DNA from: Sperchopsis tessellata
Lineage: Eukaryota; Arthropoda; Insecta; Coleoptera; Hydrophilidae
Length of the DNA: 30,368 nt
Assembly: GCA_033557685.1 (NCBI GenBank)
Contig: JAWQRN010000388.1
Location: forward strand, 1-30,368
Direction of reading: 5' to 3'
Shown here: in pieces, positions 19,180 through 29,830 of the stretch
Layout of the letters: every line of letters starts with the position of its first letter
Position numbering within the stretch: position 1 is the first letter of the stretch
The notes under the pieces: model-generated
Seen by the model: the letters and a program-made list of their open reading frames with translations, nothing else
Databases searched by the model: none
Told to the model about the DNA's origin: nothing
Translations under genes and position numbers: made by a program

Positions 19180-20280
19180 CATACCCAATAAAATCCAGGT
19201 TCTGGCTAGGAAGAGCGAGATTTTTACAACGCTGGATGGTCCTTTGTATAACCTAATTTTTAATTTTTCGGATAAATTATCTTTTTTGCGGAGACTGAAA
19301 TCTCTGTAGACCAGATAATTGACTACTGATCACTTAAATGAGAGGTGCTATGTAAATGTGGTATGCAGGTAGCAATTAGTCTGTGTGTGGGTTTACAATG
19401 GACATAATGACCCAGTATGCCATCAATACGTCTTACAACAAGGACATCCAAAAGGGGATTGCCGCAGAAACTTCAAGTTTCATTGTAAATTAGATATCGG
19501 TGTGGTGACTATTAATTATTGTAGAAAAACACCAAGGTCTCAAAATTATAAGGCCTCGCTAGAAAAGCATTATCTACATACCTAAAGCAACATTTCGTTT
19601 TCAGAGGAGCATATGTTAACACTTCTTCCTCGAAATCTACCTTAAAAATGTTTGCGACGGTCGGGAAAGGCGGGGATCCCATCGCAAAACTAAAAGTTTG
19701 TTCATAAAACTCGCTGTGAAATATAAAGTATGAAGATCTCAGGCATACTTCTGCTAATTTGGCTATGGTAGATGGGAGAAACTTATTAGTCAGCAGGTGG
19801 CAAATAGTCTGTGGCCAGGATCCTTTGTGAACAGTGAAACTACATGGAAACCAGCAATGGATCTGTCTTGTTAAGAACCATATTAGAAATATTCTCAATG
19901 AAATGGGCAGAGTTCTTAATATATGATGGCAATTATCCAATAAACTGTCTGAGTTGGGGAGTGAGAAATTTGGTAAGCTGATAGGTGGAAGATTCAACAG
20001 TACTATCCACTCCTGGTTTGTGGATCTTCGGGAGTCTGTAAATCTTAGCGGTGCGAGAATCAGGAAGGAAACAAATTCATTTGTAGTGGATTTACCTCTA
20101 AAAATACCTCTAAATGTTAAGGGGTGTTTGATTTTATAACAGGTAGGTATTATTCGGTGAACTCGAAAAATTTCAGGAAAGCTAAGGATGCCAGAATACG
20201 GCTCCTTTTCTGACGAAGGTTTTCTAGATTGGAGGTTTTCTTAGCAGATAGCCTCCCCGTACAGGTGTTTTAATTCTGTA
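19180..20280 (-). pseudogene. PLE polyprotein remnant, copy 2
   Basis: The N-terminal segment reads LKHLYGEAIC (near 20265) and PEIFRVHRIIPTCYKIKHPL, then jumps near 20060 to FTDSRRSTNQE, the frameshifted form of the KLPKIHKPG block. An open frame of 161 codons (19997-19512) carries DSLLDNCHHILRTLPISLRI, KGSWPQTICHLLTNKFLPST, IAKLAEVCLRSSYFIFHSEF, YEQTFSFAMGSPPFPTVANI, then LKTKCCFRYVDNAFLARPYN, with YVDN at 19569-19580. The second catalytic Asp of motif C is replaced by Asn, so even this long frame would be inactive. Downstream remnants include SEKR-type thumb sequence near 19300-19270 and a tail matching 15730-15830. The N-terminal deletion joint resembles that in copy 1. Confidence 0.86.
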
Positions 20281-20342
20281 CGTAAACATCCACGGTCACA
20301 ATAATCTTCAGGTTTTTCGGGAGATAACCGTATGTTAGCTTT

Positions 20343-20390
20343 CCTTCCGACTTTTCGTTTACCATTTCGGGGGACTTATCAAGGCATGTA
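20343..20390 (-). ncRNA. Hammerhead-like motif in PLE copy 2
   Basis: On the minus strand, TTGATAA (20382-20376) is followed by GTCC (20375-20372), a CC/GG-extended loop, a mutated second stem II strand (AAAC in place of GGAC) and GAAA. The core strand has no extra base here, unlike the copy at 5203. The U3 and A8 states match that copy, suggesting both were present in the ancestor. Stem III candidates GTCGG and GCTAAC pair only partly. Confidence 0.65.
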
Positions 20391-20515
20391 GCTCTTAAAA
20401 GTGCTAAGTCTAAGCTGTCATGAAGCTATGCAAAGTGCTTGGTGTAGATTACCGTGAAGCTCAATAAAGTGCTAAGTATAGAAAGACCTTAAGCTCTTAA
20501 GAAATGTTAGTCATG
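20383..20515 (-). repeat. PLE 34-bp tandem repeat array, copy 2
   Basis: Minus-strand unit starts lie at plus positions 20509, 20474, 20440 and 20406 (period 35, 34, 34). The last unit contains AGCACTTTTAAGAGCTAC, identical to the last unit at 5180-5197, and starts 24 nt before the hammerhead-like core. Confidence 0.8.
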
Positions 20516-20607
20516 GACTGATTTAACCGTTCGTACGCCGATTTATATGTAGCTGCGAAGCCCTATTGGGGATCCTACTCGGCTCGTCTCCTGTTTGGTG
20601 TGATCAT

Positions 20608-20627
20608 ATCCTTTTGGCCAAAAGGAT
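20608..20627. repeat. 20-bp perfect palindrome, second copy
   Basis: Identical to 14304-14323, in the 5' region of the inverted PLE copy. The surrounding sequence differs at many positions, so its preservation stands out. Confidence 0.95.
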
Positions 20628-20850
20628 CCCGGCGAGGTATGTCTCTTCCGGAGATTCAGCAAAACTTAATAATATAATTGTAATGTATATTTCCAAGAGG
20701 ATACAAGGGGAAACCCATTATATATATCACAACCTCATTATCCCCCTACCATTTAATACACTGCCATATTATTATTTTCATTAAATAATCCATCTTTCTA
20801 TCAATTTCAAATCTCCCCCTTCTTTTGATATTGTTATTAAGAGCCTGTTC

Positions 20851-20875
20851 ACAATTCTGGCGTCCGAAATGAGAA
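20851..20875 (+). other. LTR-retrotransposon primer-binding-site-like sequence
   Basis: TTCTGGCGTCCGAAATGAGA resembles the TGGCG-starting tRNA primer sites of Gypsy-type retrotransposons. It lies about 370 bp upstream of a gag-like frame, roughly where a primer site would be. No LTR was identified next to it. The tRNA is not assigned. Confidence 0.4.
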
Positions 20876-21217
20876 TAAATGAAGCTGGGGTCACAAGGGC
20901 GTAATTAGCCGGGGGCAGATTTAAAAATATGAATAATTTAAGTGGCTAAATGAATAGTCAAAATAGAAAATTGGACAGTGATAAAGTAGTAAATGAAATA
21001 AATTAGCAAATCATAGTGGTAAAATTAGTACCCAAATAAACATTATAAAAGATGATACGGAGGAACAAAAATGCGATTTAAATGCAGGGAACAAGTAGAA
21101 TATGTTGTAAAATATACAATGGATGAATGGATATCAGAAAATAAAACTCGAACTTTAACAAGATCTACACAGAAAATCCAGTCAGACCAAATTGCTGTAC
21201 ATACTAATATTAGTAAC

Positions 21218-21790
21218 GTAGGGTAAACATTAATAACACCTACTTTTGAATAAACAACTACATCACCTATTTATAAAAGATATTTGGAGCTTCTGCAAAG
21301 ACCAACGCATGGAATGGGGCCGATAAGATTGCAGCACTCGTTATAGCACTACGAGGCTATCCGTCAGAGCCAGCTATTGCCCAAGAATATTACTTGACAA
21401 CAGCAACTATTATAGATAAAACATTCCCCAACTAATGTTTTTACACCAGAGGCAGCTAAAGCAAGAGTGCAAAGAGTGCAAAGAGCTGGTGAAAGCTTAA
21501 AAGAGTCTGAAGCTGTTATTAAGCGATTTGCGCGATTTGCCTATGATACATCGATTGATATTCTTGATCAACTTTTCCCACAAGTATTCACGGAGGACAC
21601 TCGAAGTGTAAAAATGAAATACTTTAGTTTAAAGTTGCCAAACAATCGGTAAGGAATTGGGTAAATTATTATGAAGCACGCACTGAGAGAGATACTGATC
21701 TCTGGGGCCGTATCCAAGTTCCATGCCCGTAAACAAGGAATTGAGAGCAAACAAAGCGAATAATCATTACGTGAGAAACCTAAGGAAAGT
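21218..21790 (+). pseudogene. LTR-retrotransposon gag (capsid-like) remnant
   Basis: Capsid-like structural protein of a retrotransposon. The reading TPTFE, stop, TTTSPIYKRYLE is followed, after a frameshift, by NAWNGADKIAALVIALRGYP (21300-21360), which matches the conserved W-x-x-x-x-K-A-x-x-L-x-x-x-L-R-G core of Gypsy-type gag. After two stops and a frameshift the 21467-21652 frame continues AKARVQRAGESLKESEAVIK (positions just before 21525), RFARFAYDTSIDILDQLFPQ, and then EARTERDTDLWGR. This is the expected gag order: LRG helix, then the GESLxE helix. No zinc knuckle, protease or pol was found downstream up to 22640, so only the 5' part survives. Gypsy-type is preferred over BEL, without certainty. 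Confidence 0.62.
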
Positions 21791-22639
21791 GTTTGGTCAT
21801 ATCAGAGAAGTGAAAGTAATATCTTTATATAACAGAAAACACTTCCGAAACGAAGCAGCAGCTGAAAAACCTATGAAAATGGACACATGAAAACTCCGTA
21901 AGTCAAAACCGAGAAGAGATGGAGAATTTAAACCTTAAGATAGAGTCAGTTTGGCACCAGATAAAAAGCGTGATAAAGAGTGACGAAAAGAAAGAGAACA
22001 TGAAGATGGATATCGTCGAAAATTTACACTTCCAACAGTTTAAATTAAAATTACAATATGAAGAAATGCGCACTAGAGTTTAGTGTCTCCTGAAATTCTT
22101 TTACATGAGCCATTCAAGGTCATGCACTTATTTACCTTTGCAAAAGAGACACAATGTTCTTCGTTTCTGTGGAGTTTGATGCAAGATGATATCTTTTCTG
22201 TATAGAAGAACACTGGCATAAAAGAAAAGACTAGGAACAGTCAAAATATTGAAACCCGTAAACAAAGGTCCGTAATGTGCATTTTATAGTTTTCCATAAA
22301 TTATCTTGACAGCTTGTTTGAGTAATGCATTCTTGTTCGATCAAATAAAAATTTCCCCACAAAACAATATGATACTGAACTACCGAATGTGCGAGCGCAC
22401 ACTACACAGTTAATGCAACTCCACTCCTAACAATCACGGGCCCTACTCAAAACACATACTGATGAACCCAGCTTTTTTGTCAAATGGTGAATGTAGACTG
22501 ACCACCTCAAAAGCTGATCCCACCACACAATTAAGAATTTATAAGGTAACTGTAAAAAACTTGAGTCTTGTTAGAGTTTATAACCAAACGTTTGGCAGTA
22601 AACCAATACAGAACCACACCAATGACCACACACGGCTAG
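21791..22639. other. Unassigned sequence downstream of gag remnant
   Basis: The first 250 bp are rich in Lys, Arg and Glu codons on the plus strand (DKKRDKE-like pieces near 21960-21990) and may be further decayed element sequence. No motif was recognised. The frame 22462-22659 shows no known features. Confidence 0.4.
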
Positions 22640-23530
22640 ATCACGCGTATCTTGGCTGACAACAAATGCAGTATCATTCGCAAACATCAAACAAAGCACA
22701 GACATCATCGTTTATATACAAAAAGAAGAGGATGGTCTCGAGTATGCTTCCCTGCGGTACGTCACACATTATGCCAGCCTTTCTAGAGGTTAACTTATCA
22801 ACCTACACTAACTGATTTCCGATCACCAGATATGATGCTAGTCACTCGAGGCTATCCCTCTTATACCGTAACAGTTTAACTTATCAATCAATATTCCATG
22901 CGATACACTGTCAAACGTCTTAGACAGATCGCAAAAAGTTGCCAATCCAAAGTGACCTGTTTTTTTATGAAATTTTCGATACTTTTCAGCAGACATACTT
23001 CTTGTCCAGTACACACCAAATCTCCACCAACATTTCCACAGACACAATTTAGAATTCCAGGTTACAATGGTCTGAAAGGCCATACATTTTTATAAACTTT
23101 TGTATTATTTTATTTACTGATTTACAAAAACATTGTCAATGTAACAAGAGTTACTGACTGTGGTTCTTATTGATTCATTAAAAATATGGGCGAGGCCTAA
23201 ATTGTGATAAGTATTTATTAAACCAATACTGGACTCCAACAAGAAATATGTGTTAAAATCTCCCACCAATATATGTTTCTTAATACCAATGACAAGACCA
23301 CCACTGATGTCTTTCAGGATTTCAGTGCCCCCCTCGGGGCATATACAGATAAATATACGAACTTTCCGCTTCACCTTCATATGATTTGCAAAATAAATCA
23401 TACTTCCACAATGGCCATTGCTCTATCTATAGAAGAAACTAGCAACTGCATACTCTTCCAATTGGTAAAGTGGTATTTCATCCTGCTCCTGCACACCTAT
23501 GATATCGTAGCTATTTATGTTTCACAATAA
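22640..23530 (-). pseudogene. CR1/jockey-superfamily LINE ORF2: endonuclease fused to RT
   Basis: Minus-strand endonuclease pieces come first: DEIPLYQLEEYAVASFFYR (about 23475-23420), then the open frame 23401-23114 with KHILVGDFNTYFLLESS (catalytic GDFN) and NSCYIDNVFVNQ. RT then begins almost immediately at 23083 without the N-terminal fingers: HFGLATFCDLSKTFDSVSHG, ILIDKLNCYGIRGIASSD (to 22838), LASYLVIGNQLV, GIMCDVPQGSIL (near 22760) and MFANDTAFVVSQDT, with FAND at 22673-22684 where FADD is expected. The fingers region and endonuclease C-terminus have been lost in a deletion near 23085-23113. Wording such as CDLSKxFDxVSH-LxxKLxxYGIRG places it in the jockey/CR1 superfamily. Confidence 0.85.
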
Positions 23531-23613
23531 TTGAATATTGACCACTATATAAGTCGAGTTTTTCTTTATTTTTCCTGTTTCTCCCTTAGTCTACTTGATT
23601 CTAAAAATTTTGG

Positions 23614-23886
23614 TTACTTACGTTTCATACCTCCAAAAATGTATTCTTCGGACCCAAAACTTTGCAAGTGACCACTGTTTGTGACATTATTTCCCAACCT
23701 TGGGGTAAATAACCAATAATTGCTATCTCTTGTAGCAACTGGCAGTAGACAACGGTTGTTTGTATCCAAAATTAAGTTTTGTTTTCCTTTTGTTCTTCTA
23801 CTAACCACCTCATTGAATTTTCCATTTTGTTCACTCTTTCGTGTTCCTTCTTTAGATATATAATACCCTTCGTAACCCTTTTCCAA
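23614..23886 (-). CDS. Unrecognised 90-codon open frame upstream of LINE ORF2
   Basis: A 90-codon minus-strand frame starting MEKGYEGYYISKEGTRKSEQ and rich in Lys, Arg and Asn. I do not recognise it. Its position just 5' of the minus-strand endonuclease remnant would fit the end of ORF1 or the inter-ORF region of that element, but no zinc knuckle or coiled coil is clear. It may equally be chance. Confidence 0.25.
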   Translation of the reverse strand: MEKGYEGYYISKEGTRKSEQNGKFNEVVSRRTKGKQNLILDTNNRCLLPVATRDSNYWLFTPRLGNNVTNSGHLQSFGSEEYIFGGMKRK

Positions 23887-24434
23887 GTTCTTTCAATGCC
23901 CTAATTGTCATAATTTGTATTTAAAAAAACGGAAGGCATAGCCTAAACTACTGGGGCTGAACCAATTATTCCTTATTTACTGCAGATTATCTGTTTTTAT
24001 TTTATTTTAACAGCTGTTCGGGAGAGTAGTTATAACAAGGTCCTTGGACATTACAATTTCCTCTATATCTCTGATTGTTTAGTTCGTAGCTTCAAACAAT
24101 TGGTCTACTCAAATTTATTATTGTCGATTTCTACCGCCATTTTTGTTTCTAGCAATACAAATCTGTTTCCACTGTTTATGCAACAAAGAAAAACACTTTC
24201 TTCACTTGAAGTGTTCTTACACTTACCAAAGCTTTTATAGTAGATGCCACTTCACGTTTCCTATTTAAATTGTGTGTCTTTCACATCACTTTTGTAATAT
24301 AAACATCCTTTATTCATTCTTCGCAGCCACCGTTTTGAACTATTCTGAAGTGTTAGTGATAGATAATAGAGCTGCAATTCATCTCGTTCCTATATTTCTG
24401 GCATTTTAAAAATTTACTTGGGCGCTTTGCTTTG
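23887..24434. other. AT-rich DNA, nothing recognised
   Basis: No coding motif, RNA gene or repeat was seen. Confidence 0.5.
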
Positions 24435-24960
24435 AGATTTGGTTTCTTAAATTTCTAAAATATACACTAATATAAGTACAAAATTTTTTAATAATAAAGT
24501 TTAAGGTTGGGTTATTCCCCCTTTGTATATAGGCATTAAAAATATTTGCGTATGTAAATCAGTGAAATTACAAAAGAGAGTAACTGATCAAAAGGCATCA
24601 TTGGAAGGAATGTATATATATATGGAGAAGATGCAACACCTTATTTTAAGTGAATTATTAATCAAATCTATTTCAAATGAGTAGAAAATTGCTTTATGTT
24701 GGCCCAAATTTAGGGATTTCATTTGTTAAATTTCTAAATATTAACTAATATCAGAACCAAATTTAATAAGTATTATGTTTTAAGTTGAGTTATGTCCCCT
24801 TTGTGTAATGGTATCAAACACATTTTTAGATGTAAATGAGTGAAATTATAAATATACAACATATATATGGGAAAGATGCACCACCTCTTTTATGAATTGT
24901 TAATCAAAACTATTTCAATGCGGTAGAAAATCGATTCACGTTGACCCACAGTTGAGGCAA
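24435..24960. repeat. Two-unit tandem duplication, about 280 bp period
   Basis: Unit 1 (24435-24714) and unit 2 (24715-24960) share ordered blocks: TTAAATTTCTAAA(a/t)AT, CTAATAT, CCCCTTTGTGTA or CCCCCTTTGTATA, ATGTAAATCAGTGAAATTA or its ATGAGTGAAATTA form, GATGCAACACC or GATGCACCACC, and ATTTCAA-GTAGAAAAT. Unit 2 is about 35 bp shorter. No coding content. It could be a remnant of a satellite or a duplicated transposon UTR. Confidence 0.85.
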
Positions 24961-24967
24961 CCAGTAG

Positions 24968-25026
24968 AGGCCCGAACTGAAGAGGTGAAAAAATGTGAAA
25001 ATTTAGTAGTGCAAGTTCGGCCTACG
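24968..25026. repeat. Short hairpin-like inverted repeat
   Basis: GGCCCGAACT near 24970 and AGTTCGGCC near 25015 are inverted apart from one extra C, around a 35-bp A/G-rich spacer. It lies just after the tandem duplication. No function is apparent. Confidence 0.5.
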
Positions 25027-25329
25027 AAGATCTTTTCTATTAAACTGTTAAAATACTAATAATGGACATAAAGACACTATTCAATAAACGAAATAAAACA
25101 ATGGTGAAGCAAATATATTAAGGCCGTATATTAATACCAGCGGTAATAGAAATATACATACAAATAAGAAAATTTTAATGCAGTGATATATTGTCTATAA
25201 TGTGGCCATTTTGTACACTTTAATGTATTATGCATGATATAAAACTAAAAATTAAATTCAGTAGATCTGAAAAAAGTATTTTGCGAGACGGTTTGAGTAC
25301 GAAAAAGGTATCTGGGGTAAAGGGATGGT

Positions 25330-25615
25330 TTTCTTTTTCGATTAATTGTTAAAATAATCGATTAATAGATGTTTGACACATTTTAAAAAATAATCCATTA
25401 TTTGATTATTCGATTATTTTATTAATCGATTATTTGATTAGCAATATTTCATGGAACTCAATTAAATTATTCCCCAGCGATATTGTGATCATTAGGGATT
25501 ACATTTTTATTTACAGTAGGAATATGAGCAGGCGTAATACTAAATTACTCAATTATTTGATTAAATGTTTTTTTTTATTCAATTAATCAATTATTGGATT
25601 ATTTACCTACCTAAG
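25330..25615. repeat. CGATTA/ATTAATCG-rich segment, hAT-like subterminal sequence
   Basis: Dense copies of CGATTAAT, ATAATCGATTAAT, GATTATTCGATTATTT and AATCAATTATTGGATTATT, similar in style to the repeats inside the hAT-like element at 28048-29830 and to 30180-30215. I could not identify paired termini or a target-site duplication, so the limits are only those of the repeat-rich stretch. Confidence 0.5.
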
Positions 25616-26049
25616 TACCATTAAGTATTTTAAATATTTTGAATTCTTTTTATATCCTCATTACCGAAGAATTATCGATGTAAACAGATTACATTTTAAA
25701 GAGGTTAACCAGCTAAAATTTACATCAACATAATTTCTAGTCCATTTTTCCTTGTCTAACAACAAACAGGTATTACAATATTTCTACAGTTACTTACACT
25801 TATAAATACCATTAAACGTCATCGGTCGACTAATTATCTAAATAATAAAACATCCTTAAGAAAAACATTACGTTTATGTACTATTCGGCCTCCTTTTACA
25901 CGAAATAAAATCTCATAATAATTTCTAGAAAAATGCGAATCTACTGCAACATCATCTACATAAAGCTAAAGTTTTTAATCTAATTACAACCTCCTCAAAC
26001 AAACTTAAATAGACTCTCGGTTGGAAAAATATAGAAAAAGGACTATAAT
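25616..26049. other. AT-rich DNA, nothing recognised
   Basis: No motif seen. Sequence just before 26060 may include decayed endonuclease from the following LINE. Confidence 0.45.
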
Positions 26050-27790
26050 TGCATGAGACGTGAATATAGATATAATGAAAAACAATGAATTAGAAAATTA
26101 TCTTGAGACAGTAATGCAAAATGGATATGAAATAACTAACAAAATAGGAGCAGAATATATAACAAGAAACAATGAAAGAGGAGGATCAATAATTGATCAC
26201 ATTTCATCTTATATGAAAATATTTCATCAATTGGTTAGAGAAGAACTGAAGAAAGAGATGGATCAGAGTGAACCAACAGATTTTGAGAAATGAATTAAAA
26301 TTAGATAAAAAATAACTAATAAACAGAAGAAAATACAAAAGCAACAGTGACCAGAATCCATGTAGAGAACTTATGGGCAAATGAAAATATACTAAATAAA
26401 AACGCGAGATGCCCGCTTCAAGAAAAAGAAAAAAATAGTCAGATAGCGAAACTATACGGGAAAGTGTAATGCAATGAAAAAGTAAGCTGAAAGTGCAATA
26501 AAACAAACTAAGCAGACATACTTTGCCTACAAGTTTGAAAAATCAGCAGAGAAATTCAGAAAAATGTGGGCATTCAACAACAATCTCTTAAAACACAGAA
26601 ACAAACAAATCAAAAACGAAAGAGAAATAGCAACATACATGGCGAAAATCTAGCAAATAAAATCTCACAAAGATAAAATACGCATGTAGAAGAAAGACAT
26701 TAACGACACAATTCTTCTATCTGGGACTGTGACGAAGATGAGATAAGTAAAATTATAAATAAATTAAAGAGCAGAAATGCACCAAGACGAGATATCATAA
26801 AAGCAGATACTCTAAAACAATTAAGCGATATATTAATACCAACACTCAATAGATATATAAATAGCATCTTCAACCCAGGAGAAATCTCAACCTAAAAGTA
26901 CTTGCCAATTGCCCCAATCCCAGTATTCATCAACTTTCTTTGAAAAGATGAGAGTAGAAGAGTTAAATGTAATATCTTGACGACAGAGCTTTCTTCATGA
27001 ACATCAATACGATTATCAACAGAAATCCAGTAGAACATCTGCAGTAAATGATTTACTAGAATAGATCCAAACAGGTTTCGACTTGAGAAAATATGTATTG
27101 TGTTCCTACATGCATATGAAGAATGCGTTCAATACAATATCAAGAGGAATTAGAGGAGAGCAACATAATTATTTAAAAGTTACTTGCATGAAGATTACAA
27201 AAACAATAATAGTCACATCAAAAACTCTGTTAGTAGCTAGATAATATCCTGCTGGCACTAAATTCAAATAAAACAAACTACATGGCATTCGCACAAAATT
27301 ATAAGAAATTTATTGACATAAGTATAATGATAGATAGGTGTTGAAATGAAAACATAACAAAATACCTTGGACTCGTAGTTGATGACGAATTAAACGAACT
27401 AGCACAGAAAAAGTATGCAAAAACGTATCAACAAGGAGAGAAGTTCTATGGAGAACATCAAAACTCCTGAGGCCAAACATAAGAAACCTATTCTACCACT
27501 CCCATATGAGGTGTAATATCCTATCCAACAAATGCCAATAAAAACAGATTACAGAGAGATTACAAAACAAAATCATTTGTAGTGGACATTTTACATTGGA
27601 GAACACCATTGCAACAAAATCGTAAAAATATTATGACAATACCTCCGAAGTTCAGTATGAATATATCATAAAAACTTACTAAATAATGGATAAATTAACA
27701 TAACAGGAATCAAACTTACAAAGAATAAACAAATTTGTAACTATGACATCAAAAGAAAAATGATATATTTATTACGAGAGCCTATATAAA
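26050..27790 (+). pseudogene. Jockey/CR1-superfamily LINE ORF2: endonuclease end, linker, RT
   Basis: The plus strand opens with an endonuclease C-terminus: MNIDIMKNNELENYLETVMQ (GDFNID-like start lost), NGYEITNKIGAEYITRNN, GGSIIDHI (26060-26200). The linker follows, with TKQTYFAYKFEKSAEKFRKM, then WAFNNNLLKHRN (26510-26600). RT fingers read WDCDEDEISKIINKLKSRNA (ending about 26780), then KADTLKQLSDILIPTLNRYI and NSIFNPGEIST (to 26890). Palm pieces are YQQKSSRTSAVNDLLE (about 27010-27060), TGFDLRKYVLCSYMHMKNAF (ending about 27135; the catalytic Asp of LYxDMxxAF is His here) and NTISRGI. The YxDD segment is gone (deletion about 27160-27240). Thumb remnants are LLALNSNKTNYMAFAQNYKK and NITKYLGLVVDDELN (about 27350-27390), then LLRPNIRNLFYHSHMRCNIL. 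Very AT-rich codon use distinguishes it from the GC-richer jockey element. Confidence 0.78.
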
Positions 27791-28039
27791 TGTGGGAAAG
27801 AAAACCATGGATATATATGAGTAATACTTACAACCAGCTGATAGACTACTTGAAGGAAGAAGGTAACACAAATTCAAAAAAATCTGAAAGAACATTTTTT
27901 ACAAAACCAATTTTGTTAAAAGTAGTTTCAATTCCAAAGTCATAAATTCACACCTCTGTAAAATATTATATAGTTGCCTATTAAGCCATTAATACATGAT
28001 TTTACAATGTATTTCACGCATAAGTATTATTTTTTTATA
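27791..28039. other. AT-rich flank, nothing recognised
   Basis: Short interval between the LINE remnant and the hAT-like element; it may include LINE 3' sequence. Nothing else seen. Confidence 0.5.
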
Positions 28040-28047
28040 GTTTGCAC
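28040..28047. repeat. Left 8-bp target-site duplication (GTTTGCAC)
   Basis: GTTTGCAC directly precedes the terminus TAGTGCTG and is repeated exactly at 29831-29838 after the right terminus. Eight-bp duplications are the hallmark of hAT transposition. Confidence 0.88.
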
Positions 28048-28512
28048 TAGTGCTGTCGACTATTGGTTTGTTTCGACTAGTCGATTAGCGAAAGGCGATA
28101 GCCCATTAATCGAATATCCGCGATTACCAAAATCGATAGTCGATTTTCGACTAGTCAAGTTTCAACTAGTCGATTAATTAATTATTCACGTAATAATCGA
28201 TTATCTCAGTAATAATGGATTAGTCGATTATCTATGTAATAGTCGATTATCTATTTAATAGTCTATTATTAAATACTAAGCGATTAGGAAACATAATAAG
28301 CACTACCTCTTAATTCTTACATTTTTTTGATGTATATATATGAAATATGAATTCCATTTGTTGACCTGACACCAACTTTTGAACACTGATTAACACTTGC
28401 CTAATTTTTTTTGTCTACGCATAAGTTATCTGACCAAAGTGAACTCTTGTCGTTTGCTTTTCTGTAGTCTTTAAAGTTGATATTATGTTTTGTGAATCAC
28501 ATATGTATAGAC

Positions 28513-28685
28513 TAGTGCTGTCGACTATTGTTTTTTTTTCGTCTAGTTGATTAACAAAGGAGGATAATCGATTTACCGATTAATCGATCATTCACCTATT
28601 AATCGGTTATTTATGTAATAATGGATTTATCGATTATCTATGTATTAGTCGATTATTTATTTCAAAATTGATTATTCCATTACGA
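28513..28685. repeat. Internal second copy of the hAT-like left end
   Basis: TAGTGCTGTCGACTATTG at 28513 repeats the outer left terminus, followed by related GTCTAGTTGATTAACAAAGG and CGATTA repeats, about 465 bp inside the element. The 8 bp before it do not match GTTTGCAC. It may be an internal duplication or a nested insertion whose right end is shared or lost. Confidence 0.75.
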
Positions 28686-29519
28686 ACGTATTAAGAACTG
28701 ATTTAATTCTTCTAATTCTGACTGACGTATTTTCTGAAAATATTCAATAACAACTGTTTTACATATTTTTTTTTGTTTTAAAAATGTTTTTCTTTTTACC
28801 TTTTAAATTAACATTACATAATATAATATTAATATAAATAGTGGTTAGTTTATGAAATATCAAAAAAATAAATAAATTAATATTTACGTATAAAATCATA
28901 CAAGTAATTATTTTTAGTACTTTCTAAATTTAAACAAAGAACTACATAACAAACATATTATTATTTGAAAATTAAAGTGCATAAATAAGTAACCATTTAA
29001 TGGGTAGCTTTGTTTTAAAGCATATTCCACGATGAGCTTATGCTCTACGAATTTTTGTTATTAATGAAAATTTAAATTCGAAAATTTAAGATTTAGTTTT
29101 ATTAAAAATGGTTGACAACATAATTGATTTTCGTCACTTCCAGTTGTACCGGAAGTCGTTAGTCTTTATTTTTAAAAGATTATCATATTTTTATTTTTTT
29201 GTTAGGGTTTTTAATTTTACGCGTAATTCTAAGGTTATTTTATTAATTATATGCATCTTTAAAAGGTATTGTTTTCGAAATATTTTGGTTTTAAAATTAT
29301 AATTTTAATTTGAAAAGTTTCAATTATATTCAGCTTAAATAGTAATTTTGAAGAACATGATCTCTATTTTTAATAATTCCGTATTTTAAATAGAATATTA
29401 AATTTTTTATTATTGTTTTGTTAAATTTTTCATATGTATAAAAATATTTGCGAGGTGTACTTACTTCACCCTGAAACCCTAAAATTACTTATAGTAGTTG
29501 CGACTATCTTATTAAATTA

Positions 29520-29800
29520 GCCGGTAATCGACTAATTGAAAGAACTAGATAATCGATTCCGATTTGTCGACGGTTAACTAATCGATTTCGATTAGTAGAC
29601 GGTCAACTAATTGTTCTTAATCGTCGACTAGTCGAGATCTATTAGTCGACAGTCGATTAGTCGAAATCGATTAGTATACTGTCGACTAGTCAAAATCGAT
29701 TAGTCGACCGTTGACCAATGAAAATCGATTAGTTGACTATCGACTAGTTGATTACGATTATCTACTTCTTTCGATTAGTCAATTATTTTCCAATATAAAA
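29520..29800. repeat. Subterminal array of TCGATTAGTCGAC-type repeats
   Basis: Irregular repeats of about 30 bp combining GTCGACTAGTC or GTCAACTAATC with AATCGATTAGT, rich in the palindromes GTCGAC and ATCGAT. They occupy the right subterminal region of the hAT-like element, where transposase-binding motifs are expected in this superfamily. Confidence 0.8.
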
Positions 29801-29830
29801 ATCGGTAGTGGATTATCTTTAGCAGCACTA

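Larger units (their letters stand above)
19085..20820 (-). mobile_element. Penelope-like element, internally deleted copy 2 (inverted)
   Basis: Minus-strand counterpart of the element at 14090-15900, with the same order: 5' region with palindrome (20608-20627), 34-bp repeat array, hammerhead-like motif (20343-20390), short N-terminal piece and RT, again lacking the ILPADKG region and the GIY-YIG domain. Similarity begins near 20820 and fades near 19085. Confidence 0.85.
28048..29830. mobile_element. Non-autonomous hAT-like DNA transposon, 1783 bp
   Basis: The termini are TAGTGCTGTCGACTAT at the left and, on the opposite strand, TAGTGCTGCTAAAGAT at the right, sharing an 8-bp perfect inverted terminal repeat. 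A perfect 8-bp GTTTGCAC target-site duplication flanks the element. Both ends carry dense subterminal copies of CGACTAGTCGATTA-type motifs (28070-28275 and 29520-29800). The centre (about 28690-29500) is AT-rich, with no frame resembling a transposase, so the element would depend on a transposase supplied elsewhere. A second copy of the left terminus lies inside at 28513. Confidence 0.87.

Noticed and set aside
26204..26506. 100-codon minus-strand frame rich in Phe and Leu
   Set aside because: It is antisense to the LINE linker and endonuclease end; hydrophobicity results from A-rich sense sequence.
28048..29830. CRISPR array or centromeric satellite interpretation of the TCGATTAGTCGAC repeats
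   Set aside because: Repeats are irregular in length and sequence, lack regular spacers, and are bounded by hAT-like termini with a perfect target-site duplication.
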